Assembly (NCBI RefSeq): GCF_014851395.1
Contig: NW_024041150.1
Coordinates: 39,741,437-39,805,436, forward strand
Source of the DNA: Micropterus salmoides
Lineage: Eukaryota > Chordata > Actinopteri > Centrarchiformes > Centrarchidae
DNA length: 64,000 bases
Direction: 5' to 3'
Positions 26,350-37,530 of this stretch are shown one piece after another. The notes below the pieces were generated by a model that had not been told where the DNA came from, did not search any database, and saw only the letters and a list, made by a program, of their open reading frames with translations. The first letter of the stretch is position 1. Each line of letters begins with the position of its first letter. The position numbers and the translations under genes were made by a program.

Positions 26350-27259
26350 AAAAATGGTAAGTCACAAATGTATTCAACTTCTTTATGAATATAAAGTTCA
26401 CAGTCATTTTTATGGTAATTATAAAAATGTGTAGCAGACTTGTTGTTAACCCCCATGTCCAGTTTATGCTAAGCTATCTAACTTCAGAGTTAACAGATAG
26501 ACAAGAGAGTTGTATTGATGATCTCATCTAACTCTCAGCCTGAAAGTGAAAGTGAATTGTCCTGTGAATTGCTTTAATACCTTTTGTCACTGAACTGGTC
26601 TCACAAAGCTGGTTACCAATCACATGTGCTAACTCTGGCTAAACCATGACCTTGCACTCATGAAAGATTTGTAACAAACAGCCAATAATACGTTTATTTA
26701 TGAGTCCTTTCGGAAATGAATAATTTATGCAACCATAACAGATCCAGGGCAGAATATTTAACAGAACACTATGAAATGATTGATTCCCTCTGATACATAA
26801 ATTCATTGGAGCATCAGTAAGAGAGATTCTGTGAGGTGAAAGTAACAAAAACTAATCACAGTACTAGAAGCAACAGACACGGCTAAATGTAATGCAGTCA
26901 CAAAATACTCAAACAACAGACTGTCATGCTGGTTTGTAAGAATCTCACTCTCCTCTGTTGTACTTGACCCTTTAATGTGAATGGAGTATTTCCACACTGG
27001 GGTCCTGTAGGAATTTCTCCAGTTAATTGGTCAGGATGTGGTTGTTTTTATATGTTTTGAATTGTAAATCTAAAGAAAACATACTCCCTGTTTGTTTGGC
27101 CCGCAGCTTTGCTTGGAATAGCGTTTGAACTCACTGTGAACTCCAGCTATCTTTGTAAGACCAAAAAGCCAGGGCTACAGTTAGCTTGCTTTGTGAAACT
27201 GACCCCAGGTCCGAACTTGTCAAAAATTTAACACTGTTATTGGTTCTACTTTTACACAG

Positions 27260-27466
27260 AAAAGAGAGTAGGACAAGCATCAAATGAGATGACATCATTC
27301 AAGACGGACGGTACTGCTTGAAGGAGAAAGAGTGCAGCACATGACAGACAGGGACAGAATTGTGTATTTAGATAAGATGCTCAACAAACTTAATGAAGAG
27401 TTACAAAGGATTGAAGAGGAGTGGGAGTTTGTAGTAAAAGCTGTTGGTGCACTGAGAGAATATTGA
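27260..27466 (+). pseudogene. Decayed cytoplasmic exon downstream of BTNL-2
   Basis: After a good acceptor (tttacacag, exon start about 27260), phase 1 reads a short open stretch (KRVGQASNEM...) to a TGA at about 27321. A second frame from 27311 then gives a Glu/Lys-rich, coiled-coil-like block (MTDRDRIVYLDKMLNKL, ELQRIEEEWEF) ending in TGA near 27464. The two frames suggest one cytoplasmic exon broken by an indel. If BTNL-2 transcripts still splice from 26358, this would be 3' UTR. Confidence 0.5.
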
Positions 27467-27621
27467 TTGAGAAACATATTAAAGTAACTAAGAGATTTCT
27501 GGATGAGGCCTTCTGGAGACTTTCCAAAGGGACAACTGTCTTCAAAATCCCTGATGGATTATGACGTTTCCTTGGTAACCAAACCCAGCTGAAACTTCTC
27601 CTGCTGTCTTCCACACACACA

Positions 27622-27706
27622 CAAACAGATCATCTGGACACCAAAACAGATCATCTGGACACCAAAACAGATCATCTGGACACCAAAACAGATCATCTGG
27701 ACACCA
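27622..27706. repeat. 21-bp minisatellite, about four copies
   Basis: Four head-to-tail copies of a 21-bp unit beginning 'gatcatctggacacc' with almost no differences between units. The unit is a multiple of three, which produces a spurious repetitive reading frame on the minus strand. Confidence 0.9.
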
Positions 27707-28679
27707 CTTCTCCCACCTCCACTTTCCTGACCTTCGTGTGACACAGATAGGGGATCGCCAGACACCCCCGGACTGCATTCCTGAGAAAGAACTCTGAGGC
27801 CCCATCCACACAATCAATCAGCATTGATCTCCTCCTATATCACAACGACACATGATGCACATCTAGTGGCCGTTCACGTACACGGGGAATTCCGGTGTAA
27901 ACATGAAGCAGATGGTCTATTTCGTAGTTACAGATGATTTGGCAAAGCATAAAGTAGGGGAGAGCAGGGGCAAAAGTACCATTTTGATTATGTTTTAGAC
28001 AGTGATATATTTTTGCTGTGGTTACTAACTCACAAGTGTGGTCGGTCTATCAATACCAGGTGGTATTTTGCAACTGCAAATGTATTTTGTCCTTTATCTT
28101 TGCAAAAAATTAATAAATTACATTTTAATTTTTTACTATTTATTTACAGTTTCAACAAATGTTTCAAAAGTGAACCTTGTTCAAAATGTTTTTTATTGGT
28201 AATGTCAATCCATTTTATAAAACATTTCTTCCATTAAATGGAAACGTAACTGTAAGGAAAGAGGTGAGCCAGTCCTTTCCCGCCATCTTAGTGGCACTCC
28301 CATCCACTGTGATATTTGCAGACCTATCTGCTGGCCAATTCATATATAAATTTGTGCACCTAAAACAAACAAAAAAATTGTTAGAGGGAGATTGTTTATG
28401 AACTTTACATGATTAAGATAAAATAAGACTTTACTGATCCTGCACTGGGGATATTGACATTTTGCAGCAGCTACAGAGACAGTGGAAACGTAAACATAAT
28501 ATAGAAAGATATGAATGTTAAAATACAAATTTAGACTTTGAGCAGTGTGAGTGAGCTGCATGTTGAGTGTTTTTTTACTGTAGCTTACTAGCCTACACTG
28601 ACCTTCATAGGTGAAAGGCCAAAATAAATATCAGCTGTTCTCTTGATGTAAGCAATCTAGATTCTAGAGTCTCCTCTGT

Positions 28680-28739
28680 AGACGAGACCACCAGGGTACC
28701 ACATTCCAGAAATCATGTGGTACCCTGGTGGTCTCGTCT
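28680..28739. repeat. Perfect inverted repeat, 24-bp arms, 12-nt loop
   Basis: The arm at 28680-28703 (agacgagaccaccagggtac...) is the exact reverse complement of the arm at 28716-28739, separated by 12 nt. It could form a stable hairpin in DNA or RNA. Confidence 0.95.
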
Positions 28740-31700
28740 TCTCCCTACTGGTGTCTGGCCTCCTTCTGCAGTAGCCTACCTGAGCAAAGTGACATGGCAT
28801 ATTCCATGCGACTTAGCAGCTGCCCTTAAACTGAAGTTTCTGACAGAGATGTCCAGAAACGCCCTCTCATAAACATCTGGCTGAATCAGACCTCTGTTTG
28901 TCTTTCTGACCCTCACTCGTCGCATATTCTGTTGGTTTAATATAACAATAACATGTTTCAATACATGCTGCAACACCGAGAAAGTCACCACTTTAGCAGC
29001 GGGACAAAAGGAACACTTGTGGTCACTGTAGCGGGACGCTGTATATAAACCCGATTAATTTTTAAGCTGAAAAACTCAGAGGGGCCAATCTTCAGGGCGC
29101 TAAATGTTGTCCTGTTAACCATTGATCCTTACTGTGACACATGAAACGAGAAACACAACTTGTAATTCAAAAAACAGTATAGCTTCAGCGCCCCGCTAAG
29201 CTCAATGTCTATTTTCTGACACATTAAAGAACATTTTATTGATTTAAAAAAAAAATGCTTAGGGCAACATATTATATAGTAAAATAAATACTTATAGTTG
29301 ACAAATTAATTTGTATTTAATCAAATGTATTTTTTAGGGAAAAGGCATTTCCACATGGGGTAATATGTCCCCCACCCCTACGGGCAGTTACTGGTATTTT
29401 CCATAAATAGCAGTCATGATCTGACTTTATGCTGCACACAACGTGAGCCTGCCAACAGCGAAAGTGAAAGGAGTCGGTTACCTGGCTGAGAAGGTGGAGG
29501 TGTGCAGCCTGTGGCCTGCAGCTCTCTTTCTAACCGCTCCCTGTGTCTGTATATAATATTTCAAACTAGTCCGCTGTCAGAAAACTGTTGAAAATGACAG
29601 TTGTCAAGAGTTGTCATATTATTCTAAATCCTGCAATGAAGTAGAACAAATGCATATTAAATCCTGGGATAAAATCATTTGTATTTATTGAAATTAGTAT
29701 ATTACTTTGGAAGCACATCACAATTTAGAAAAACACTATAATGAATTATTTGCTGCCAGACATTTTTTATTGTCAACTGATCAGCACTCAGAATTTTAAG
29801 TTTAATACTTGCATACTGCAAACCAAAAGGAGAGACAGTTGTATTTGTTGTATTAGTTTTATTAATTGCACATTTTCTGCCCCAGTGCCACTGCTCTTTA
29901 TTATTATTATTAAAAAATGTGACTGCTGAATCAGATGATTGTGAATCAGTTTAGTTTTCATTAATCGTAAAGTAGTTTCCTTTACATCCAAAGTGGTCTT
30001 TGAGGGTGAACTGATGAATGGCAACCCATCTGTTGATGATCAGTATTCAATGTTCATTCATTGTAGACTCTGTCAACAAACTCCAGGATGTAGCTGTCCA
30101 CAAATACTGAACGGTATGAGTCTAATGAACAATGCTTGTGTTATAGCTGACTTAAATATAAATTTTTTTAATTAATGTGGTCGTAGTTGTCCACAAGTCA
30201 AATCAAAAGGAAGGAATAGCTAAAGGAATGTACAACTGCAGTATTTTAATCTCAAAATACAGTAAAAAAGCTTAGTTTCTAATCTTTATGGAGTCAAGAG
30301 TTGTCCTAAACTCAAATGTGATAGCCTAGCTGTTGTCAGGAATTTTTTGTTTTCCCAGCAAACCAAAATTAAAGAATAAAGTAATTACCCTAACATTTTA
30401 GTGTTTTTAAACTTTTAATAGAAACATGTGACATTTTTTATACTTCTTGTGTAAATGATCCAATTAATATTATTTTCAAACTAAATAGACAATAAATATG
30501 TAAGGTTATTATTACATAGGTGAATAAATAAAGAAGCTAATTAAAAGAGACATAGCTATACATTTATGTCTCATTGTATAATTTATCATTTAATCGGATG
30601 TTAATGCATTTATTGAGCATTTATTTATTTCGGTATTTATTTACCTTTATGTCAGGATCCATCCTCCATATTATGTAGTTATCATCTGAAAGTACCCAGT
30701 AAACAGCCATGTAATAATGATATGTTTGATTATTGTGAAAGGAGATATGGTCATAATGTGCGCGATGTAGACATTTAAAACTATTGTTTGTTAATGGCTC
30801 AATGGAACTTATCATAGAAGTAACCGACTGTAAATGGGGGCAAACCCTGTTAAAGAGCACAAGCAAACAAAGCTGAACATTTTGGAAAAGCTGAACATTT
30901 TGGAAAAGATCAAGCAGCAAACTCCAGGTCTGAAAAGTGAAAACAATGCATATGTCTTAATCTTGAACTCTTTCTAATGGCCAGCAGGGGGCAACTCCAC
31001 TGCTTGCAACAATAAGTCAGATTGCAGTGGAGTCAAAGACAAAATAATCTTCCTTCTCACCTCAGCAAACAATTTCCTAATGGGTTTATGGCTTCAATCA
31101 CTACTTTCAACACTTCTTACAGCATGGTGTACATTTAGTAAATTCTGGTCCCAATACGAGGAAAATAGAAATAAAGTTAAATATATAATAGCTTTGTATA
31201 TTTAACTAGCTGTGAACCTGTTTTTGAGTGCCTTGGTGTTTTCATCTAAGAGTTTTAACCCTTATATACAGTGTGGTTTCAGTCAATGAAAGTTAATTGT
31301 AACATTTTCTTCACAAATGTGCTTGTTGACTAGAAGCATTTTCCAGGCAACTAGTGGAGACTTCAGGAAGTTACTGTTAACATATCAGTATTATGATGAA
31401 GATAATTAACTTAACATTGTTTGCGTTCTTCACAATTAATCACTAATCCAGGTGATTTTTCATTTTTCTGGTCTGGATTCTGATTCATCACATTGTTGTT
31501 AACTTCCTTGATGCTGAAACACATAAAGTCAACTGACTGGTTTAAAGTGCAGTTCACAGAAAGCATAATTTTCAAAAGCAGTAGATTAATGAAACAAGTG
31601 GTTAGCAATATTAGGAACTTTTAAAAAAATTCATGATCTTTATACACAACGCTTTACATTCTCTTTAATTTTTACCCTGAGAACAGCTGCATTGATTCCC

Positions 31701-31880
31701 TATTTTCCATCCAGTATTAGTGACGGACTTGTATGCAATCACGGGAATATGTCTTGTATTAACAAGGTTTATACAATAGGAAATGCAAATAACATTTATT
31801 GCTTAATTACAATTATAGGGCATGACTACACTAAGAGTGATCACACAGTTGCAGCTGTAAACTCAGTGCTTGAGTTCAAA

Positions 31881-31884
31881 CTGA
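31881..31884. repeat. Left target-site duplication of the Gypsy element
   Basis: CTGA directly precedes the left LTR, and the same CTGA follows the right LTR at 44261-44264. Confidence 0.75.
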
Positions 31885-32509
31885 TGTTACAACCCAGCTC
31901 GTTAGGGTAGGGCAGTAACAAGGTATTTGGGTTAAATTAAGGTGGTAAGGACAACTGAAATCAGGTTGAGTCGAAGTTTAATTAAATGAGTTGTCTCCAA
32001 AAAAACATAACAAAAGGAGGCTATGTAGGTACTGACAAAAAAACACTTAACAAAAGGAGGTCAGTACCTACATGCTGTACAGGAAGGTAGTGTAACCAAA
32101 CAAACAATTTTCCCCCTTAAAGGGTGCCACTCACAATCTAGTTTACAAAGGTTTTTACTGACAAGAGTCACTTAAGCCGGCAACCAACAAACAGATTTAA
32201 ACACTCAAGACATTCACAGGGGTACACAACCAACAACAAGGCGAACTGATCACTGGCTCACAGTCGCCTCGAACTGCAGGAACACAAACTATTTGTAGGC
32301 CAGCTGGTGTTGATTGGTGAGTTCTGGTTGGCAGGTTCGGTAGGATCCTCGGCCACACCAATCAGACGCCAGCAAACAGCAACCAGGAAGTGGGTGGTTC
32401 CAGGTCCAGGGGAACCAATCCTCGACAGGTGCTTGCCGTGGGGATTTGCATACAGCTCAGAGAACTCCAAAACACAACTACTCTAAGGCAGCCAGCGGCG
32501 GCCGTAACA
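31885..32509 (-). repeat. Gypsy 3' LTR (left)
   Basis: 625 bp, TGTTAC...GTAACA. It differs from the right LTR by two indels that I can see: a 5-bp cagat repeat and one A in a homopolymer. I noticed no substitution. Confidence 0.92.
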
Positions 32510-32520
32510 CTCCCCCCCTT
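32510..32520 (-). other. Gypsy polypurine tract
   Basis: On the minus strand AAGGGGGGGAG directly abuts the 3' LTR, the expected place for the plus-strand primer. Confidence 0.8.
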
Positions 32521-32571
32521 AAATTACAAGCCCCCGTGGCTTGGCAATAAATCTACTAACTTAACTAATCT

Positions 32572-35500
32572 CTACAGTCTCGACAAAGCATCAGCTAGCA
32601 CATTTTCAGACCCCTTCTTATGTCGGATGTCGAGATTGAAGTCCTGAACCACCAGTGCCCATCCCATGAGTCGCTGGTTGTGGTTAAACATGTGAGACAG
32701 AAAAACAAGGGGATTATGATCAGTGAACACAACAACAGGCAGAGGAGTAGACCCAACATAGACCTCAAAGTGCTGTAGTGCTAACAACAGAGCAAGGGCT
32801 TCCTTTTCAATGGTGGAATAATTTATCTGGTGTCGGTTGAACTTGCGGGAAAAGTAAGCAACAGGATGGTCAATACCATCCTCCCCTTCCTGTAACAGGA
32901 CAGCACCAGCGCCCACTGCACCGGCGTCTACCTCAAGCTTGAAGGGAGCGGTAAAGTCAGGGGCAGCGAGCACAGGAGTGTGACATAACAAGGTCTTTAC
33001 ACTATCAAATGCTACTTGGCATTCTGGGGTCCAAACGTAATCCACCTTGGTGCTGAGTAAACTTGTGAGTGGGGAGGCGATACTGGAGAAGTTGCGGCAG
33101 TACCTCCTGTAGTATCCAGCCATCCCCAGAAACTGGCGCAGGGCCTTCCGGGTCGTGGGAACAGGGCAGTCCCTGATGGCAACAACCTTGGCCTCAACAG
33201 GGCGCACTTGTCCCTGCCCAACCTGCTGTCCAAGATAGGTGACTGTGGCTTTTCCAAATTCGCATTTGGCCAAATTTAGAGTCAGGTTAGCGCAGGCCAG
33301 GTGGTCAAAAACCTGCTCTAATACGCACATGTGCTTCTCCCAGGTGTCTGCATAAACGATTAAGTCATCAAGGTACGCATTGCAGTTTGGCAAACCAGAT
33401 AATACAATGTTAACTAACCTCTGGAATGTTGCAGGCGCGTTACACATTCCAAACGCCATCACGTTGTATTGACAGAAATGGTCGGGAGTGACGAATGCGG
33501 AGATTTCTCTGGCACGGTCCGTTAAAGGTACCTGCCAATAACCTTTCAGCAAGTCTAACTTGCTAACGAATTTTGCGGTGCCCAGGTTATCAATACAATC
33601 CTCCATGCGCGGGAGAGGGTATGAGTCTTTGACAGTAACCGCATTTACTTTGCGGAAATCTGTGATGAACGGAGGGGAGCCATCGGATTTAGCCTCTAGT
33701 AAGCACGGAGAACTCCACGGACTGGAACTAGTGGAAGCTAGCCCATTTTGCAAGAGGTACTCTACCTCCTGTTTCATCAAGTGACGTTTAGTTTGATTGG
33801 CACGGTAAGCATGTTGTTTTATAGGGCGCGCATCTTTTACCTCTATGTCATGTTGTAAAACAGACGTGCAGGTTGGAATATCACCAAATAGACAATGGTA
33901 CCGGCCGATGAGGCCTTCAAGATCATGTTGCTGTTCAGTAGTTAAATGCTGCAAATGACATGGCAGGTGTGCAAGCATTTCTGAATTTGGGAGGCGGACA
34001 GGCGGATGTAAAGAGACGCGCATTTGTGGGTCATCTCCGTGGAGAGTTCCTACAGGCTCTGTCACAATGATGGCAGCGGCTTTAGCTTCTGATGGGTTTG
34101 CTGCCGAGGGCCCATCAGGGCTAACCTTGTCCTCGCAGGACTGGTAGCCTTTTAACAGGTTTATGTGACAGACTCTAGTTTTGCGCCTTCTGTCCGGGGT
34201 ACAAAGCACATAATCAGTGTCACTAAGACGCTCCTTAATGACATACGGACCGGAGAATTTAGCTGTGAAGACTGAGCTGGTGGTGGGCAGTAGCACCAAA
34301 ACTTTATCTCCCACCTCAAACCTGCGGGATGTGGCAGCACGATCATAATAGCGCTTCATAGCTGATTGAGACTCACGGAGGGTGGCTCTAGCGAGGGCGT
34401 TGACTCGTTGCAGACGCTCCTGGAACTGGGTAACGTAGTCTAACACATGCTTTTTGGGCAAAGACTCACATGACAGGAACTGGTCATGCAGCGACTTAAG
34501 CGGCCCACGGGGTGTATGGCCAAAAACAAGCTGTGCAGGACTAAAGCCAATAGACTCCTGCACAGCATCACGAGCCGCAAATAGGACAAAGGGAACTCCC
34601 TCGTCCCACTGTTTCTCTGTCTCCACACAGTATTTTCTGAGCATCGACTTTAATGTCTGATGCCAGCGTTCTAAAGCTCCTTGCGACTGGGGGTGATACG
34701 CCGAGGACACAATGTGATGCACACTCAAACTCTTGAGTACTTGTCTGAAGAGACCAGACTTAAAATTAGAGCCCTGGTCGGTCTGGATCACCCGCGGCAA
34801 TCCAAATGTAGAGAAGAACTTCAGTAAAACTTTTACTATGGCAGTAGCGGTTATCGACCGGAGCGGAATAGCCTCTGGGTAACGAGTGGCGGCGCACATA
34901 ATAGTCAATAAGTACTGATTACCACTTTTAGTTCGAGGTAGAGGGCCAACACAGTCAATAATCACCCGCTCAAAGGGCTCTGCTATCACAGGAATGGGAT
35001 TTAAAGGTGCGGGGGGGACAGTCTGATTAGGTTTCCCGACAACCTGACACACATGGCACGCACGGCAGTGTTTAGAAACATCAGACTTTAGACCTGGCCA
35101 ATAGAAATGACGGAGGATGGCTTGGTATGTTTTGGTTATGCCCAAATGTCCTGCCCACTTACTCTCATGTGCCACTGACAACACCTGTTGGCGGCATCCG
35201 GCAGGAACAACTATCTGATAAACAGAGTCACAGTCAGAATCACCAGTTACGAAGGAAGACCATTTACGTAACAGCATCTCACCATCCATAACATATGCTA
35301 CTTTCTCACCCCTTGCTTTGTCATTACTCACCACCTTGGAAAAGCACCCTTTTAGGGTCGGGTCTGCTTTCTGCATCTGGCTCAAGCGCGCTCGGTTGAC
35401 TGGAAATGCCGCTTCTCCAGCGGACGGCAGTTCCGGGCCAGCCGGGGGCCTTTGATTAGCAGACTCGTCCTGGGTTGGTAATACAGAGCTCTCAACCTCT

Positions 35501-37359
35501 TTCTCGCTTTCTGTGTCACCTGAAAAAAGTGACAGGAACAAACTGTCACGCAATGATGCTTCATAGTCATCGGGGCTAATGTCATGGGAGCGTGCGCGAG
35601 TTACAGCGCATGCAGGAAACACATTCGGGGGGGTCTGATCTGAGGTCTGGATCCCATCACACTGAGGGCGATCCAGAACTTCTAATGTGGGAGTTACCTT
35701 ACCTCCCGCAATATCGTTCCCCATCAGGAGCATGATACCGGGGATTGGCAGTTCAGTACAAACCGCTACTGGGAAGAAACCAGTAGCCAGGGAGGACTGA
35801 ATATGGACGCGGTGCACTGGTCGTGGCACGTAACCCATCTCAACTCCCCTAAGGACAGAACTGTAGTGACAGGCAGAGCTATCAGAGAAAGGCAAAACTG
35901 AAGAAAGGATTACAGATTGCGAACATGCAGTATCTCTCAAAGCACATATTGGGTGTTTATCAGCTGACTCTCCAGTCAGTGACACAAAGGCATCAAACAT
36001 GAATGGCTTAAAACAGTCATCAATTTTCTGGTCAGACAAGTAAGTGTTCACCCCACGATCTGCTTTAATCAGTCCTACCCCTTTTGGTTGAACAGAGTGT
36101 GAGGACTGCTCTCTGCGTTTTAGTGTCAAGCAATTTGCAATGACATGGCCAACTTGGTGACAGTAATAGCACTCCCGTTCCTCTTTAAGCCCACGTGGTT
36201 TTGATGGTCTAGGAGGAGAAGGGAGATGCGAAACAGCAGAGACTGGAGGAAAAACAGACTTATGAGTTAACACATACTCATCTGCCAGGACAGCAGCAGC
36301 AGAAAGTGTGCTCACTTTCTGTTCATTCAAGTATACAACAATACGCTCAGATAAACAGTTCTTGAAATCCTCTAGCAGGATCAGTTCTCTCAAGGCATTG
36401 ACGTCATTTACCTTACATGTTGTGCACCATTTATCAAATAGAGTTCCCTTCTCACGGGCAAACTCAACATAGGTCTGAGTAGAGGTTTTCTTGTGACCTC
36501 GAAACTTCTGCCGGTACGCTTCAGGCACAAGTTCATAGGCATGTAAGATAGCTGTCTTAACGATTTCGTAATCTAAGCTATCTTTAACGGGGAGTGCGGC
36601 CATGGCATCCTGCGCTTTACCATGCATTTTACACTGAAGCAGAAGTGTCCATACTTCACGTGGCCATTGTAAGGCAGCCGCAATCCTTTCAAATACAGTG
36701 AAATAGGAGTCAACTTCATTATCCCGAAATACAGGTACCATAGCCAAATGCTTACTGATATCAAACGCTACGTTGGGGAAGCTGGTGGAAGTGGTGGAAG
36801 GTGGCGACATACCTGAGCCTCTAGGAGCACTCCGTCCTGTATCAGAAGTCTCAAGCTCGAGCTGTCTCAGTCTCACTGCCCTCTCAGTCTCAGCTTGCAG
36901 TTCAATCTTCCTCATTTCCAACTGGAGCTGGACTTGCGCCTCCCGCTCATGAGCTTCCAACTGCAGCCGAGCCAGGCGGACCTTTAACCTGGCCTCAGTA
37001 TGGCCAGTACTGCTCGATGGGGAAGGGTCGTACTTAGGCAGAGTGAACGGGGTCTTTGCTCGCTCCCCTGCCTTGTAGACTTTCCCAGAGCCTGAGGGCG
37101 TCTCAGTACTCGGGCCACCCCCGGCTTCTGCTGAGGAACTGGGGAGAGACACAGACTCCAACTGCTCTGCTATACTAATCACACCTTGTTCCTCCAATCC
37201 ACCAATCACCCGTTCCCTAATTTCTTTTTTAATCATGGACCTGATAACGGGGATATTGAAGTGAGTCGCTATCTCCACTAAATCATCCTTTCTACATCTG
37301 TGTATTTGTTCAAGAGTAGGATGTGTTACAAATTTTTCTAAACTAAATCTTTCTGCCAT
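32572..37359 (-). CDS. Gypsy gag-pol polyprotein, integrase before RT
   Basis: 1595 codons starting at the ATG at 37357-37359 (MAERFSLEKF). In order: a gag region with a SAP-like N-terminus, a Glu/Gln/Arg-rich helix and a SCAN/retroviral-gag-like segment (about residues 210-330); a CCHC knuckle, CYYCHQVGHVIANC (about 397-410); a protease with DTA in place of the usual DTG (about 475); integrase with an H2C2 finger (HCRACHVC) and a D, D, E set in IIDCVGPL, IQTDQGSNF and GALERWHQ (about 725-930); a GPY-like segment ending HINLLKGY; reverse transcriptase with AYLDDLIVYAD (about 1330); and RNase H with FTDHNPLVF and an ALSRL end. Gag, protease and pol are one frame without a shift. It should be translated as a single precursor and cut by its protease. 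The order matches Gmr1-like elements. No envelope frame is seen. Confidence 0.93.
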   Translation of the reverse strand: MAERFSLEKFVTHPTLEQIHRCRKDDLVEIATHFNIPVIRSMIKKEIRERVIGGLEEQGVISIAEQLESVSLPSSSAEAGGGPSTETPSGSGKVYKAGERAKTPFTLPKYDPSPSSSTGHTEARLKVRLARLQLEAHEREAQVQLQLEMRKIELQAETERAVRLRQLELETSDTGRSAPRGSGMSPPSTTSTSFPNVAFDISKHLAMVPVFRDNEVDSYFTVFERIAAALQWPREVWTLLLQCKMHGKAQDAMAALPVKDSLDYEIVKTAILHAYELVPEAYRQKFRGHKKTSTQTYVEFAREKGTLFDKWCTTCKVNDVNALRELILLEDFKNCLSERIVVYLNEQKVSTLSAAAVLADEYVLTHKSVFPPVSAVSHLPSPPRPSKPRGLKEERECYYCHQVGHVIANCLTLKRREQSSHSVQPKGVGLIKADRGVNTYLSDQKIDDCFKPFMFDAFVSLTGESADKHPICALRDTACSQSVILSSVLPFSDSSACHYSSVLRGVEMGYVPRPVHRVHIQSSLATGFFPVAVCTELPIPGIMLLMGNDIAGGKVTPTLEVLDRPQCDGIQTSDQTPPNVFPACAVTRARSHDISPDDYEASLRDSLFLSLFSGDTESEKEVESSVLPTQDESANQRPPAGPELPSAGEAAFPVNRARLSQMQKADPTLKGCFSKVVSNDKARGEKVAYVMDGEMLLRKWSSFVTGDSDCDSVYQIVVPAGCRQQVLSVAHESKWAGHLGITKTYQAILRHFYWPGLKSDVSKHCRACHVCQVVGKPNQTVPPAPLNPIPVIAEPFERVIIDCVGPLPRTKSGNQYLLTIMCAATRYPEAIPLRSITATAIVKVLLKFFSTFGLPRVIQTDQGSNFKSGLFRQVLKSLSVHHIVSSAYHPQSQGALERWHQTLKSMLRKYCVETEKQWDEGVPFVLFAARDAVQESIGFSPAQLVFGHTPRGPLKSLHDQFLSCESLPKKHVLDYVTQFQERLQRVNALARATLRESQSAMKRYYDRAATSRRFEVGDKVLVLLPTTSSVFTAKFSGPYVIKERLSDTDYVLCTPDRRRKTRVCHINLLKGYQSCEDKVSPDGPSAANPSEAKAAAIIVTEPVGTLHGDDPQMRVSLHPPVRLPNSEMLAHLPCHLQHLTTEQQHDLEGLIGRYHCLFGDIPTCTSVLQHDIEVKDARPIKQHAYRANQTKRHLMKQEVEYLLQNGLASTSSSPWSSPCLLEAKSDGSPPFITDFRKVNAVTVKDSYPLPRMEDCIDNLGTAKFVSKLDLLKGYWQVPLTDRAREISAFVTPDHFCQYNVMAFGMCNAPATFQRLVNIVLSGLPNCNAYLDDLIVYADTWEKHMCVLEQVFDHLACANLTLNLAKCEFGKATVTYLGQQVGQGQVRPVEAKVVAIRDCPVPTTRKALRQFLGMAGYYRRYCRNFSSIASPLTSLLSTKVDYVWTPECQVAFDSVKTLLCHTPVLAAPDFTAPFKLEVDAGAVGAGAVLLQEGEDGIDHPVAYFSRKFNRHQINYSTIEKEALALLLALQHFEVYVGSTPLPVVVFTDHNPLVFLSHMFNHNQRLMGWALVVQDFNLDIRHKKGSENVLADALSRL

Positions 37360-37508
37360 CGTGCTCAGTAACCAGCAGGACTCCCCGAGGCAGACAGTCA
37401 CTTACCTACTAGTCAAAAAGGAGCTCAACAAACTCTCAATCAATTAAACTTTGACAGCCCAGATTCCAGTATCCAGCGACAATTACCAAATACACAATTT
37501 TTATTTAA

Positions 37509-37526
37509 ATCCCGGACGAGCCCCCA
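37509..37526 (-). other. Gypsy primer-binding site, tRNA-Pro type
   Basis: On the minus strand TGGGGGCTCGTCCGGGAT follows the 5' LTR after 4 nt. This 18-mer is the classic complement to the 3' end of tRNA-Pro used by several retroelements. Confidence 0.88.
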
Positions 37527-37530
37527 CTTT

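Larger units (their letters stand above)
27707..31884. other. Long AT-rich intergenic stretch, no gene recognised
   Basis: No exon with a recognisable domain was found. It contains the perfect inverted repeat at 28680-28739. Around 28420-28500 there is a stretch with 'ctttactgatcctgcactgggga' style sequence, resembling the 3' ends of fish CR1/Rex-like LINEs (low confidence). The remainder to the Gypsy insertion site looks like diffuse old repeat and unique DNA. Confidence 0.45.

Noticed and set aside
27542..27817. Repetitive protein with a seven-residue repeat on the minus strand
   Set aside because: It is produced by the 21-bp minisatellite, with no flanking coding signal.
28690..28730. Hairpin as CRISPR repeat or rho-independent terminator
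   Set aside because: The context is vertebrate nuclear DNA, with a single copy and no repeat array or T-tract.
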